A stretch of 53,041 nt of DNA, taken from positions 1 through 53,041 of the forward strand of contig JAVHLP010000013.1 in the NCBI GenBank assembly GCA_031082145.1, given 5' to 3'. Below are positions 13,841 through 22,967 of this stretch, in pieces (positions within the stretch are counted from its first letter, which is position 1; each line of letters starts with the position of its first letter). Made by a program: the position numbers and the translations under genes. The notes beneath the pieces are model-generated. The model was not told where the DNA came from. It was given only the letters and a program-made list of their open reading frames with translations, and made no database searches. The stretch is from a bacterium (GTDB lineage: Bacteria > Bacillota > Sulfobacillia > UBA995).

Positions 13841-14952
13841 CCCAGTACCTGCCGGAGGTAATCCTCATAGCGGGCGACTACGGTCTCGGCGGCGAAATTG
13901 CTCACCGCCGCCCGGCGCGCCGCCTTGGCCATCCGGGACTGGAGGGCGGGATCGGACAGGACGGCCACAGCCCGGTCGACCATAGCCGGCAGGTCCTGTG
14001 GGGGCACCAGAAAGCCGCTGACACCGTCGGCCACCACTTCCGGCAAGCCTCCCACTCGCGAGGCCACCACCGGCACCTCGCAGGCCATGGCTTCCAAGGC
14101 AGCCAGGCCGAAGCTCTCCTGCTCTGACGGGAGCAGGAACAGGTCGGCCAGCGAGAGGAGCTCGACAACCTGTTCCTGGCGACCCAGGAAGTGTACCCGA
14201 TCGGCAACGCCGAGTTCGCGGGCCAGTTCGTGAGCGGTCGCGACTTCCGGCCCATCTCCCACCATGAGCAAGTGGCTGGGTACTTGCCGGTTAACCCCAT
14301 CCAGGACCCGGACCGCCAATGGCGCCCGCTTGACGGGGCGGAAGTTGGAGACGTGAACCAGCACTCGCTCCCCCTCGGGGGCAAACCGGGCGCGCAGGGC
14401 AGGGTCCGGGCACCGCCGGTAGAAGTCCGGGTTCACGAAGTTGGGGATAGTCACCAACTCTCGCCTGACGGCGAACGACTCCAGGGTTTCCCGCCGCAGG
14501 TCCTCCGAGACCGCGGTGACCCCGTCACTCTGGTTGATGGCGTGGGCAACCACGTCCCGGAAGGATGGGTCTGACGCCACCAGGGTGATGTCGGTGCCGT
14601 GCAAGGTGGTCACGACCTTCAGCCGGCCGCCCGTGATCTCCCGGGCCAAGCAGGCCGAAGTCGCGTGGGGAATGGCATAGTGCACGTGCAGAATATCCAG
14701 TGACTCATAGCGGGCGATCTCCACCATCTTGGCGGTGAGGGCCAAGAGGTAAGGAGGGTGCTTGAAGAGAGGGTAGGCCGGCACGTTGACTTCGTGGTAG
14801 CCGATATTCGCCTGGTAGCGGTCAAGGCGAAACGGGGTGTCGTAACAGATGAAGTGCACCGCGTGGCCCCGCCGGGCGAGCTCCATTCCCAGTTCGGTGC
14901 CGACTACGCCGCTGCCTCCGTAGGAAGGGTAGCAGGTGACGCCGATCCGCAA
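13837..14952 (-). CDS. bshA: N-acetyl-alpha-D-glucosaminyl L-malate synthase (bacillithiol step 1)
   Basis: A 371-residue GT4-family glycosyltransferase that joins UDP-GlcNAc and L-malate. BshA hallmarks are the N-terminal GVTCYPSYGGSGVVGTELG, HFICYDTPFRLD, HVHYAIPHATSA and TTLHGTDITLVASDPSF. The nucleotide-sugar site is SEQESFGLAALEAMA, with the GT4 E-x7-E pair. It lies two bases after bshB1 and overlaps rimO by four bases. Adjacency of both early bacillithiol genes is strong support that this is BshA rather than a generic glycosyltransferase. bshC, for the final cysteine ligation, is not in the window. Confidence 0.95.
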   Translation of the reverse strand: MRIGVTCYPSYGGSGVVGTELGMELARRGHAVHFICYDTPFRLDRYQANIGYHEVNVPAYPLFKHPPYLLALTAKMVEIARYESLDILHVHYAIPHATSACLAREITGGRLKVVTTLHGTDITLVASDPSFRDVVAHAINQSDGVTAVSEDLRRETLESFAVRRELVTIPNFVNPDFYRRCPDPALRARFAPEGERVLVHVSNFRPVKRAPLAVRVLDGVNRQVPSHLLMVGDGPEVATAHELARELGVADRVHFLGRQEQVVELLSLADLFLLPSEQESFGLAALEAMACEVPVVASRVGGLPEVVADGVSGFLVPPQDLPAMVDRAVAVLSDPALQSRMAKAARRAAVSNFAAETVVARYEDYLRQVLG

Positions 14953-14954
14953 AC

Positions 14955-15677
14955 TCAGTCCTCCCCTCCGTTCACCAAGAAGCGGGGGTCAAGCATCGGG
15001 ACTGGTTCCGGGGTCCAGAAGCCCTCGGCGAACTGCACCCCCATCCGGGTGCCCCAATGGCGGTCTCGTATCTCTATCATGTGGAGGAACGCTCCGGTGT
15101 TCAGTGGAGTCGGGGTTCCCCCCGGTCTGGACTGGAACTGGCTGGCATGTGCCGCCAGGGCCGCCCGCTTGCGTCCGTACTGGTGACTGACGTCGATCAC
15201 CAGCGACGGGTAAGTCTCCCCGCAGATGAAGTAGTGCAGGAGGAACCTGGGCCGGAACGGCGCCCCCTCGCCCCACCGGGTCAAACCGCCTAGATAGCGC
15301 GCTTCTCCGGCCAGCCGCGCAGCCCAGGCGTGGCCCGGGTGGGGATCTCCCGGATGGGGTGCCAGCAGCACACCCGGCCTAAAGCGTCTTATCGCCCCGA
15401 CCAGTTCGTCCAAAGCCGACCCATCATCCCGGGGCCACTCCACCAGCCCCGCGCTCCACCGAACGGTCAGGCCGAGTTCACGTCCGGCCTGCTCGGCCTC
15501 CCGCTGCCGTTCCTCGGGTGTCCCATTGGAAGCCAGTTCGCCCAGGGTCAGGTCAACCAAGCCTACTCTGACGCCCCTGCTCACCAGCGCGGCCAGGGTG
15601 CCGCCGGCACCGATCTCAACGTCGTCGGGGTGGGCCCCGATCGCCAAGAGGTCAAGAGTGCCCGTGTCCACACCCAT
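14955..15677 (-). CDS. bshB1: N-acetylglucosaminyl-malate deacetylase (bacillithiol step 2)
   Basis: A 240-residue LmbE/PIG-L zinc deacetylase. The zinc motif AHPDDVEIG (His and Asp-Asp at residues 14-17) is near the N-terminus; the downstream ligand His is in HPGDPHPGHAWAARLAGEA. LTLGELASNGTPEERQREA is the BshB-type region. It removes the acetyl group from GlcNAc-malate, making the substrate for cysteine ligation. The ATG at 15677 follows GAGGAGAG; a GTG at 15671 is also possible. It is the first gene of bshB1-bshA-rimO and diverges from mrfA. Confidence 0.94.
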   Translation of the reverse strand: MGVDTGTLDLLAIGAHPDDVEIGAGGTLAALVSRGVRVGLVDLTLGELASNGTPEERQREAEQAGRELGLTVRWSAGLVEWPRDDGSALDELVGAIRRFRPGVLLAPHPGDPHPGHAWAARLAGEARYLGGLTRWGEGAPFRPRFLLHYFICGETYPSLVIDVSHQYGRKRAALAAHASQFQSRPGGTPTPLNTGAFLHMIEIRDRHWGTRMGVQFAEGFWTPEPVPMLDPRFLVNGGED

Positions 15678-15764
15678 CTCTCCTCTTCCAGCTGTCTGGG
15701 TCTTGTTTCCCTCCAGTAGCCGCGAATTCCTGTTGGCGTTCTCCCGGTGTTGGCCTTCTTCCGG

Positions 15765-15793
15765 TTGACCGGAACACGCGTTCGTGCTAGAGT
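15765..15793 (+). promoter_or_regulatory. mrfAB promoter
   Basis: TTGACC (15765-15770), a 17-base spacer and TAGAGT (15788-15793), 22 bases before the mrfA GTG, with AGGAGG between. The spacer holds a LexA-type box. Confidence 0.65.
15771..15784 (+). promoter_or_regulatory. SOS (LexA/DinR) box candidate
   Basis: The core GAACACGCGTTC (15772-15783) is GAAC-N4-GTTC with central ACGC, fitting the R-N-R-Y centre of the Gram-positive consensus CGAACRNRYGTTYC. Only the two outermost bases of the 14-mer differ. It fills the spacer of the mrfA promoter, the ideal place for repression. Confidence 0.65.
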
Positions 15794-15815
15794 TGAGGAT
15801 AGGAGGTCAGCCCTA

Positions 15816-18110
15816 GTGCCCCTGGACCAGGTCCTGGAGGAACTGGAGAAGGGCGAGACCGCGCGCCACGTCACCTGTTGGCGGACCCTTCCCGGACGGC
15901 CCGCCCGGCCAGGTCCCTTCCCTTCCTGGCTCCACCCCTCACTGGCCGAGGCCCTGCGCCGCCGGGGCATCAGGGACCTCTATACCCATCAGGCCAAGGC
16001 CCTGGAGGCCTTGGGCAGAGGCGAAAACGTGGTGGTGGTAACCCCCACCGCTTCCGGCAAGACCCTCTGCTACAACGTACCCGTGGTGGATCAAGTGCTC
16101 AGCGACAGCTCGACCCGGGCCCTCTACCTGTTCCCCACCAAGGCCCTGGCCCAGGACCAGCTCGCCGAACTGCAAGAGCTCTGCGGCACCGAACTCCGCT
16201 TGAGGGCGTATACCTACGATGGCGACACGCCCCAGTCTGCCCGGGGGGCCATCCGATCGGCCGGCCACATCGTCGTGACCAACCCGGATATGCTGCACAC
16301 CGGCATTCTCCCCCACCACACCAAGTGGTTGCGGCTGTTCCAGCACCTGCGCTACGTGGTCGTCGATGAGGTGCACCAGTACCGGGGAGTCTTTGGCAGC
16401 CATCTGGCTAATGTCATCCGCCGGCTGAAGCGGGTGGCCCGTTTCTACGGCACCCGACCCCAGTTCATCTGCTGTTCGGCTACGATCGCCAATCCGGCCG
16501 AACTCGCCGTCCGCCTCATCGAAGAGCCGATCACGTTGATCGACGACAACGGCGCCCCCTCGGGACCAAAGCACTTCATCCTCTACAACCCCCCGGTGGT
16601 CAACCGCGAACTCGGCATCCGCCGGAGCAGCGTGCTGGAAGCGGCGGCCCTGGCGTCTCGCTTCCTGCGGGCAGGAGTACAGACCCTGGTCTTTGCCAGG
16701 AGCCGCCTGGCCACCGAGGTACTGGTCACATACCTGAAGCGGGCCGCCGCGACGGTCCTTCCCGGACAGGGAGAAGCGGCGGTCCGGGGCTACCGGGGCG
16801 GGTACCTGCCCCTGCAGCGCCGTGAGATCGAGCAGGGACTCCGGGAAGGCCGGGTGCGGGCCGCGGTGAGTACTAACGCACTCGAGCTGGGCATTGACAT
16901 CGGCCAGTTGGATGCCGTGGTCATGGCGGGCTACCCCGGCAGCATAGCCAGCGCCTGGCAGCAGGCCGGGCGGGCGGGTCGCCGCACCGACCTCTCGGCC
17001 GCGGTGCTGGTGGCCGACTCCAGCCCGTTGAACCAGTACCTGGTCAACCATCCCGACTACTTCTTTGGCCGTTCACCCGAGCACGGCCTGGTGAACCCGG
17101 ACAACCCATTCATCCTCGCCAATCACCTGAAATGCGCCGCCTTTGAGCTACCGTTCGAGGACGGTGAGGGATTCGGCCAAGCCGAAATCGGATCCGTCCT
17201 GGAGCAGCTGGCCTGCCATGGCCTTCTCCATCACTCTGGCGGCCGCTGGCACTGGATGGCCGATAGCTATCCGGCGGAAGACCTCAGCCTCAGGTCAGCC
17301 TCGGCGGAGAACTTCGTCGTCATCGACGTCACCGGCCCCGCCCCGCGCGTTATCGGCGAGGTAGACCGCTCGAGCGCCCCCATGCTGCTGCACGAGGAAG
17401 CCATTTACCTTAACGAGGCCGACCAGTACCAGGTTGAGAAACTCGACTACCAGGAGAAGAAAGCCTTCGTGCGCCGGGTGGAGGTGGACTACTATACTGA
17501 TGCCAGCCTGGCCGTTGACATAAAAGTGCTCGCCCGCTTCCAGCACGACCTGGCTGAAGGCCTACCCCGCAGCTCCGGCGAGGTCTTGGTCTCAGCCTTG
17601 CCCACCATGTTCAAGAAGATCCGCTTTGGGACCCACGAGAATGTCGGGTCCGGCCCCATCCGGCTGCCGGAGGAGCAAATGCATACGACCGCTTACTGGT
17701 TCTCCGTGCCCCCGGAGATCGGCGACTCCCTCCGCCCCGAGGAGCTGGAGGCCGGCCTGCTAGGCATCGCTAACCTCCTCGTCCACATGGCCCCTCTCTA
17801 CCTCTTGTGTGACGTACGCGACATCCGATCGGTGGTCCAGGTCCGTTCACCCTTCACCGGCTTGCCCACGGTCTACGTCTATGATCGCTATCCGGGTGGG
17901 GTGGGCTTCGCCGACAAGCTCTACGAGCTGCACCGGGAACTCCTGGCCGCCTGCCGCGATCTGGCGGGCAGCTGCGCCTGTGCCGAAGGATGCCCGTCTT
18001 GCGTGGGCCCGGGCGCAGAGGTCGGGCCGGGTGGCCGGCGGGCCGCCCTCCGAATCCTCCGGGCCGGTGCTGGCCTCCTGCGGTCGGAGGCGTTTGACGG
18101 GGAGGCGTGA
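15816..18110 (+). CDS. mrfA: MrfA/YprA-type DNA repair helicase
   Basis: A 764-residue superfamily 2 helicase with Walker A TPTASGKT (76-83), DEVH box (184-187), motif III CCSATIANP, and motif VI QQAGRAGRR. The C-terminal DUF1998-type region ends with a zinc-binding set CAC-x3-C-x2-C (ACAEGCPSCVG). MrfA works with the exonuclease MrfB to repair mitomycin C adducts in Bacillus subtilis, independently of UvrABC. The GTG at 15816 is chosen because AGGAGG precedes it by nine bases; the frame is open to 15747, upstream of the promoter. The next gene is the MrfB exonuclease, overlapping as TGATG, so the pair matches the known system. Confidence 0.92.
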   Translation: MPLDQVLEELEKGETARHVTCWRTLPGRPARPGPFPSWLHPSLAEALRRRGIRDLYTHQAKALEALGRGENVVVVTPTASGKTLCYNVPVVDQVLSDSSTRALYLFPTKALAQDQLAELQELCGTELRLRAYTYDGDTPQSARGAIRSAGHIVVTNPDMLHTGILPHHTKWLRLFQHLRYVVVDEVHQYRGVFGSHLANVIRRLKRVARFYGTRPQFICCSATIANPAELAVRLIEEPITLIDDNGAPSGPKHFILYNPPVVNRELGIRRSSVLEAAALASRFLRAGVQTLVFARSRLATEVLVTYLKRAAATVLPGQGEAAVRGYRGGYLPLQRREIEQGLREGRVRAAVSTNALELGIDIGQLDAVVMAGYPGSIASAWQQAGRAGRRTDLSAAVLVADSSPLNQYLVNHPDYFFGRSPEHGLVNPDNPFILANHLKCAAFELPFEDGEGFGQAEIGSVLEQLACHGLLHHSGGRWHWMADSYPAEDLSLRSASAENFVVIDVTGPAPRVIGEVDRSSAPMLLHEEAIYLNEADQYQVEKLDYQEKKAFVRRVEVDYYTDASLAVDIKVLARFQHDLAEGLPRSSGEVLVSALPTMFKKIRFGTHENVGSGPIRLPEEQMHTTAYWFSVPPEIGDSLRPEELEAGLLGIANLLVHMAPLYLLCDVRDIRSVVQVRSPFTGLPTVYVYDRYPGGVGFADKLYELHRELLAACRDLAGSCACAEGCPSCVGPGAEVGPGGRRAALRILRAGAGLLRSEAFDGEA

Positions 18111-19270
18111 TGGTGAGGGCGGCGTCCATAGACCACCTGCTGCCTGGCCGCTACGTTCAACCGGACCTGAGCTACCTGGCCGAGCGCTCGCTCTCCATTC
18201 ACCACTGGCACGCCGGCCGTCACCTCTCGGACGCCCTGGGTCAGGCGGTAGGACTCCTCGGTCGGCTGGCCGGTCAGGACGGGATGGCCGGCCTGGCTCT
18301 GGAAGACTTACTCTTCCTGGATACCGAGACCACCGGTCTCAGTCTGGGCGCGGGCACCCTGGTATTCCTGGTCGGGACAGGCAGGTTTGAGGCCGGCGGC
18401 TTCAGGGTACGCCAGTTCTTCCTGGCCGATCCCGCCGGCGAAAGGGCCCTGCTGGAAGCCTTTCTCGATCACCTGGGGAGCGCGGCGGGGCTGGTCACCT
18501 TCAACGGCCGCCACTTCGACCTGCCCCAGCTCGAGAGCCGCCTCATCATGGCCCGCGTTGGCTCCTCCCTTCCCCCTCTCCCCCACCTCGATCTCCTGCC
18601 CCTGGCCCGGCGCGTCTGGGGGCTCAAGCTGGAGAGCCGCAGCCTGTCCTCGCTGGAAGATAACGTCCTCGGCTACGTGCGGGAAGATGACGTCCCCGGC
18701 TACCTGGTACCCACACTGTACCGGGAGTATCTGCGGAGCGGACACGCAGGCGGCGTTGCGCCGGTCTTTGAGCATAACCTGCGGGACATCCTGTCCATGG
18801 TTGTCCTCTCTTCCCGCCTGCAGCAGTGGGCCGCCCAAGCCGCCGAGGGGGTCGCCCCCGCTGACGCGCACCCCCTGGAAGTGGCGGGATTGGCCCGGGC
18901 CTGCGAGTCGGCCGGCCTGGGGCAAGCCGGAAGCATCTGCTACGAGTCGGCCCTGACCGGCCTCCTGACAGGTTCCCACCACCGTCTTATCTGCGAGCGC
19001 CTGGGGCTCCTCTACAAGCGCCTGGGGCGCGCCCAGGAGGCCGCCACCGTCTGGCGGAAGGCCATTGAGGGCGGCCAGGGTTCCCTGGTCGCGTATGTGG
19101 AACTCGCCAAGTACCTCGAGCACGGTAGTCGGGACTACCCCGCGGCCTGCTCCTTGGTGGAAGACGCCCTTGCCCGGACTGCTCCTTCTCCGGCCCAAGC
19201 CGCCGCCCTCCGGCACCGCCTGGCCCGCCTCCGCCGCCGCCTGGGCATAGCTCAGGACTCCCCCGCATAG
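18110..19270 (+). CDS. mrfB: MrfB/YprB-type DEDDh 3'-5' exonuclease
   Basis: A 386-residue protein with an RNase H-like exonuclease domain: FLDTETTGLS (first Asp-Glu pair, near residue 66), VTFNGRHFDLPQLESRLI (second Asp) and FEHNLRDILSMVVLS (final His and Asp of DEDDh). A helical TPR-like tail follows (about residues 240-380; for example LGLLYKRLGRAQEAATVWRK). MrfB partners MrfA in mitomycin adduct excision. The ATG at 18110 overlaps the mrfA TGA; a GTG at 18113 has slightly better spacing from GGAGG. It is followed by a polysaccharide deacetylase gene after 43 bases. Confidence 0.9.
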   Translation: MVRAASIDHLLPGRYVQPDLSYLAERSLSIHHWHAGRHLSDALGQAVGLLGRLAGQDGMAGLALEDLLFLDTETTGLSLGAGTLVFLVGTGRFEAGGFRVRQFFLADPAGERALLEAFLDHLGSAAGLVTFNGRHFDLPQLESRLIMARVGSSLPPLPHLDLLPLARRVWGLKLESRSLSSLEDNVLGYVREDDVPGYLVPTLYREYLRSGHAGGVAPVFEHNLRDILSMVVLSSRLQQWAAQAAEGVAPADAHPLEVAGLARACESAGLGQAGSICYESALTGLLTGSHHRLICERLGLLYKRLGRAQEAATVWRKAIEGGQGSLVAYVELAKYLEHGSRDYPAACSLVEDALARTAPSPAQAAALRHRLARLRRRLGIAQDSPA

Positions 19271-19313
19271 TAGCTACCGATAGCCCGCCACTCTTCTCCA
19301 CGGGGGTGCCGGC

Positions 19314-20048
19314 GTGATCTTCCTGACTCTGGACCTGCGGCCCAGGCGGAGGCTACTGCTCGGTTGGGGGCTCGCCCTGCTCGTCCTCGCCCTCCTGGCG
19401 CTTGCGCCTCCCGACTGGGTGCTGCCCGTGGCCGGCCGCCTCAGCCCGATCCGCCAGGCTCCCACCCGGGAGAAGGTGACCGCCCTCACCTTCAACATCA
19501 GCTGGGGAGTGGAGGTACCCCGACGGGTGCTGGCCGCCCTGGAGGAAGGTGGCGCCAAGGCGACCTTCTTCGTATCCGGACCCTGGGCCGCCAGCCATCC
19601 CGACCTGGTGCGGGAGATCGCTGGCGGGGGGCACACCGTCGGCAGCCTGGGGCATCGCCATGTCGACCTGACAACCCTCTCCCGCCAGGAACTGGCCGAC
19701 GACCTCTCCCACGCCGATCGGGTGCTGGAGGCCATAACCGGTGCGAGGCCGCTCTTCTTCCGTCCCCCCGATGGCCGCCTCAATGACCTCGTGCTGGAGA
19801 CCGCCGGCGCCATGGGTTACACGGTGGTAACCTGGCGCACGGACTCCCTGGATTGGCGCAACCCGCCGCCGGAGAAGATAGCCCGGCGGGTCCTGGCCCG
19901 CGTGGCTCCCGGCGACATTGTTCTGCTCAATGCCTCCGACTCCGCCCGCCAGACCGATCGGGCCCTGCCGGCCATCCTGGACGGCCTGGAAAGGCGCGGC
20001 TACCGGGCGGTGACCCTGACCGAGCTCCTGGCCGCCGAGTCGGACTGA
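19314..20048 (+). CDS. Polysaccharide deacetylase-like protein with altered active site
   Basis: A 244-residue NodB-fold protein with an N-terminal membrane anchor (LLLGWGLALLVLALLALAPP). The family's TFDDG motif appears as ALTFNISWG, so the first Asp is Asn. The metal His motif is GHRHVDLTTLS, the RPP motif is FFRPPDGRLND, and the final LxH motif is LLNASDS, with His changed to Asn. Two expected catalytic positions are therefore substituted. Similar degenerate deacetylases (YlxY-like) occur in spore-forming Bacillota. It may bind rather than hydrolyse cell-wall glycan, or use a modified mechanism. GTG start after GGGGGTGCCGGC. Confidence 0.85.
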   Translation: MIFLTLDLRPRRRLLLGWGLALLVLALLALAPPDWVLPVAGRLSPIRQAPTREKVTALTFNISWGVEVPRRVLAALEEGGAKATFFVSGPWAASHPDLVREIAGGGHTVGSLGHRHVDLTTLSRQELADDLSHADRVLEAITGARPLFFRPPDGRLNDLVLETAGAMGYTVVTWRTDSLDWRNPPPEKIARRVLARVAPGDIVLLNASDSARQTDRALPAILDGLERRGYRAVTLTELLAAESD

Positions 20049-20078
20049 GTCTCTCCCCGCCCTTCCGGCTCTCCGCCC

Positions 20079-20116
20079 TTGCATCTATCTGCCACCGGGG
20101 TGTATAATCATGCAGT
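20079..20116 (+). promoter_or_regulatory. argGH promoter with overlapping ARG box
   Basis: TTGCAT (20079-20084), 18-base spacer, TATAAT (20103-20108). Over the -10 lies GGTGTATAATCATGCAGT (20099-20116), matching the ArgR/AhrC operator pattern TNTGNATWWWWATNCANA at all but three positions, so arginine repression is likely. A CCCCC/GGGGG hairpin lies between the start of transcription and the gene. Confidence 0.75.
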
Positions 20117-20175
20117 AGGCTCCGGCCGGTCCCCCTCGGGGGTACCCTTTCCCGGAAGCCCGGAGGGGTGAACGC

Positions 20176-21420
20176 ATGACAAAGGTAGTGCTGGCGTACT
20201 CCGGCGGGCTGGACACCTCGGTAGCCGTGCGCTGGCTGAGCGAGCGGTACGCGTGTGACGTGATCGCGCTCACGGTGGATGTGGGCCAGGGAGCCGAGGT
20301 GACCCAGGTCCGGCAGAAGGCTCTGGCCGTGGGCGCGGTAGCCGCCTATTCCGTCGACGCACGGGAGGAGTTCGTCCGTGAATTCGCTTTCCGCGCCCTG
20401 CGGGCCAACGCCGTCTATGAAGGGAAGTATCCCCTCGCCTCGGCCTTGTCGCGGCCCCTGATCACCCGGCTGTTGGTGGAAACGGCCGAGCGGGAGGGAG
20501 CCGAGGCCATCGCTCACGGCTGTACCGGCAAGGGCAATGACCAGGTGCGCTTCGACGTCTCCGCCGCCGCTCTGGCTCCTCATCTGAGGGTAATAGCCCC
20601 GGTGAGAGAGTGGCCGCTATCCCGGGAAGAGGAACTAGAGTACGCGGCCGAGCGGGGGATTCCCGTCCCGATAGGCAAGGCCAATCCCTATAGCATTGAC
20701 GCCAATCTGTGGGGACGCAGCATCGAGTGTGGGGTGCTGGAAGACCCCTGGCGGGAACCGCCGACAGACGTCTACAGCCTGACCCGGGACGCCGCCGGCT
20801 GCCCGGCCGAGCCCACTTACGTGGAGATCGGGTTTGAACGCGGTGTTCCCGTCTCACTTGACGGCAGTCGCCTGGATCCCGTGGAACTGGTCGCGACGCT
20901 GAATCAGGCGGCCGGCGAACAGGGCGTAGGCCGCATCGACCACGTTGAGAACCGCCTGGTCGGGATCAAGTCCCGCGAGATCTACGAGGCTCCCGCGGCG
21001 ACAGCCCTGCTCGCCGCCCATCGCGATCTGGAGGATCTCACCCTTGAGCGTGAGACCGCCCACTTCAAGCGAGGCCTGGCCGATCGTTACGCCGAGCTCG
21101 TATACTACGGACTCTGGTACTCCCCCCTGCGCGAAGCCCTGGACGCCTTCGTGGACAAGACCCAGGAGAACGTGACCGGCCAGGTCCGCATGCGCATGCA
21201 CCGCGGCCAGCTGGCGGTGGTTGGCCGGCGATCGCCGTTCTCGCTGTACGACTTCTCCCTGGCCACCTATGACCGCGAGGACGCCTACAACCATGCCTCG
21301 GCGGTCGGCTTCATCGATCTCTGGGGCCTGCCGACAAGAGTCCAGGCCCAGGTCCGGCGAGCCGCCGCTTCCGGGCAGAAGCGGGAGGGGCTGCCGCTGG
21401 TGGCGGGAGGCGGCCGGTGA
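20176..21420 (+). CDS. argG: Argininosuccinate synthase
   Basis: A 414-residue ATP-pyrophosphatase family enzyme that condenses citrulline and aspartate. The PP-loop is VVLAYSGGLDTSVAV at the N-terminus, followed by the family signatures AHGCTGKGNDQVRF and GKANPYSIDANLWGRSIECG, and the C-terminal TGQVRMRMHRGQLAVVGRRS. The length matches the family (about 400). ATG at 20176 after GGAGGGGTGAACGC. Overlaps argH by four bases (GTGA), forming an argGH operon behind an ARG box. Confidence 0.97.
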   Translation: MTKVVLAYSGGLDTSVAVRWLSERYACDVIALTVDVGQGAEVTQVRQKALAVGAVAAYSVDAREEFVREFAFRALRANAVYEGKYPLASALSRPLITRLLVETAEREGAEAIAHGCTGKGNDQVRFDVSAAALAPHLRVIAPVREWPLSREEELEYAAERGIPVPIGKANPYSIDANLWGRSIECGVLEDPWREPPTDVYSLTRDAAGCPAEPTYVEIGFERGVPVSLDGSRLDPVELVATLNQAAGEQGVGRIDHVENRLVGIKSREIYEAPAATALLAAHRDLEDLTLERETAHFKRGLADRYAELVYYGLWYSPLREALDAFVDKTQENVTGQVRMRMHRGQLAVVGRRSPFSLYDFSLATYDREDAYNHASAVGFIDLWGLPTRVQAQVRRAAASGQKREGLPLVAGGGR

Positions 21421-22868
21421 CAACGTCCGGTGATAAGCCTTGGAGCGGGCGCTTCAGGTCGCCTACGGCCCCCGAGGCGGACCTGTATACCGCGTCCCTG
21501 CCCTTTGACCGGCGGCTCTACGCTCAGGACATCAGGGGGAGCGTGGCCCACACCAGGATGCTGGCCCGCCAGGGTATCATCGGCGCCGGCGAGGCGGCCG
21601 CCATCGAGGAAGGGCTTCACCAGATCGAGGAGGAGATCGAGGCCGGTACCTTCCCCTGGCGGCTTGAGCTCGAGGACGTTCACATGAACATAGAGGCTCG
21701 CCTCGTCGAGAAGATCGGCCCGGTGGGAGGGAAGCTGCCGACCGGCCGCAGCCGCAATGACCAGGTAGCCCTGGACATGCATCTGTACCTGGCCGAGGAG
21801 ACCCGCGTCATAGACGAGAGGCTCTGCGGGCTCCAGGCGGCCCTGCTGGGGCAGGCCCGGGCGAATCCGGGCGCTATCTTGCCGGGTTACACCCACCTCC
21901 AGCGAGCCCAGCCGGTCGCCCTGGCCCATCACCTGCTGGCTTACTTCTTCATGCTCCAGCGCGATCGCGAGCGTCTGGCCGACGCCCGCCGCCGGATCGA
22001 GATGGTGCCCCTGGGAGCGGGCGCCCTGGCCGGAAGCAGCTTCGCCCTGGATCCTGATTCGGTAGCCCGCGACCTGGGCTTCGGGCGGCGCTACGCGAAT
22101 AGCATCGACGCGGTGGCCGACCGTGATTTCGTCGTCGAGACGCTGGCAGCTTGCGCCCTGATCGCCGTGCACCTCTCCCGCCTGGGCGAGGAGCTCGTCT
22201 TGTGGTCGTCCTCGGAATTCGCCTTCCTGGAGATGGCCGACGCTTACACCACGGGGTCAAGCATGATGCCGCAGAAGAAGAACCCCGTGATCGGCGAGCT
22301 CATGCGCGCCAAGGCCGGCCGGGTGACCGGCGCCCTGGTGACGCTGCTGACCGTCCTCAAGGGCCTTCCCCTCGCCTACAACTCCGATCTTCAGGAGGAC
22401 AAGGAAGCGACCTTCGACGCTCTTGACACGGTCAAGGCCTCGCTCGCGATCGCCACCGCCGCCATCACGACCTCGTCCTTCAATGCCACCAGGATGCGGC
22501 AAGCCGTCGCCACAGGCTACCTCGAGGCGACCGACGTGGCCGACTACCTTGCCGCACGAGGGGTCCCCTTCCGGAAAGCGCACCTCGCCACCGGCCGGGC
22601 AGTCGCCCTGGCCGCCTCACGAGGCGTGGGACTTAAGTCCCTGCCTCTCGACGACCTGCGGGAGCTGCATCCGGCGTTCGACGCGGGAGTGTACGCCCTG
22701 CTCACCCCGGAGGCGGCGCTGACCCGGCGAGCCTCGCCCATGGGCACCGGCCCGGAGGAGATTCGCAGGCAACTGGACCTGGCCGAGACGCTCCTGGCAG
22801 CCAGCCCGGGAACGGTTGACTGGGTTGCCGTGAGTCAATCGCCATTGCCGGCCAGACCCCCGCGCTGA
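21417..22868 (+). CDS. argH: Argininosuccinate lyase
   Basis: A 483-residue fumarase/aspartase-superfamily enzyme that splits argininosuccinate to arginine and fumarate. It opens [40 protein letters not shown] carries a substrate-binding motif, [10 protein letters not shown] the catalytic-His region and [11 protein letters not shown] the signature loop. The C-terminus is slightly long and Pro-rich compared with the usual 460. The GTG start lies in the argG stop, giving translational coupling. Confidence 0.97.
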   Translation: MTTSGDKPWSGRFRSPTAPEADLYTASLPFDRRLYAQDIRGSVAHTRMLARQGIIGAGEAAAIEEGLHQIEEEIEAGTFPWRLELEDVHMNIEARLVEKIGPVGGKLPTGRSRNDQVALDMHLYLAEETRVIDERLCGLQAALLGQARANPGAILPGYTHLQRAQPVALAHHLLAYFFMLQRDRERLADARRRIEMVPLGAGALAGSSFALDPDSVARDLGFGRRYANSIDAVADRDFVVETLAACALIAVHLSRLGEELVLWSSSEFAFLEMADAYTTGSSMMPQKKNPVIGELMRAKAGRVTGALVTLLTVLKGLPLAYNSDLQEDKEATFDALDTVKASLAIATAAITTSSFNATRMRQAVATGYLEATDVADYLAARGVPFRKAHLATGRAVALAASRGVGLKSLPLDDLRELHPAFDAGVYALLTPEAALTRRASPMGTGPEEIRRQLDLAETLLAASPGTVDWVAVSQSPLPARPPR

Positions 22869-22967
22869 CCCGAAGTGGTCAATGCTCCTAGACTTGCCTG
22901 GGGCGCCGTTCCCTGTCCCGACCCGCCGGTGGAACATAGGGTGGGAGGAAGCGCGGGAGGTGTCGCC

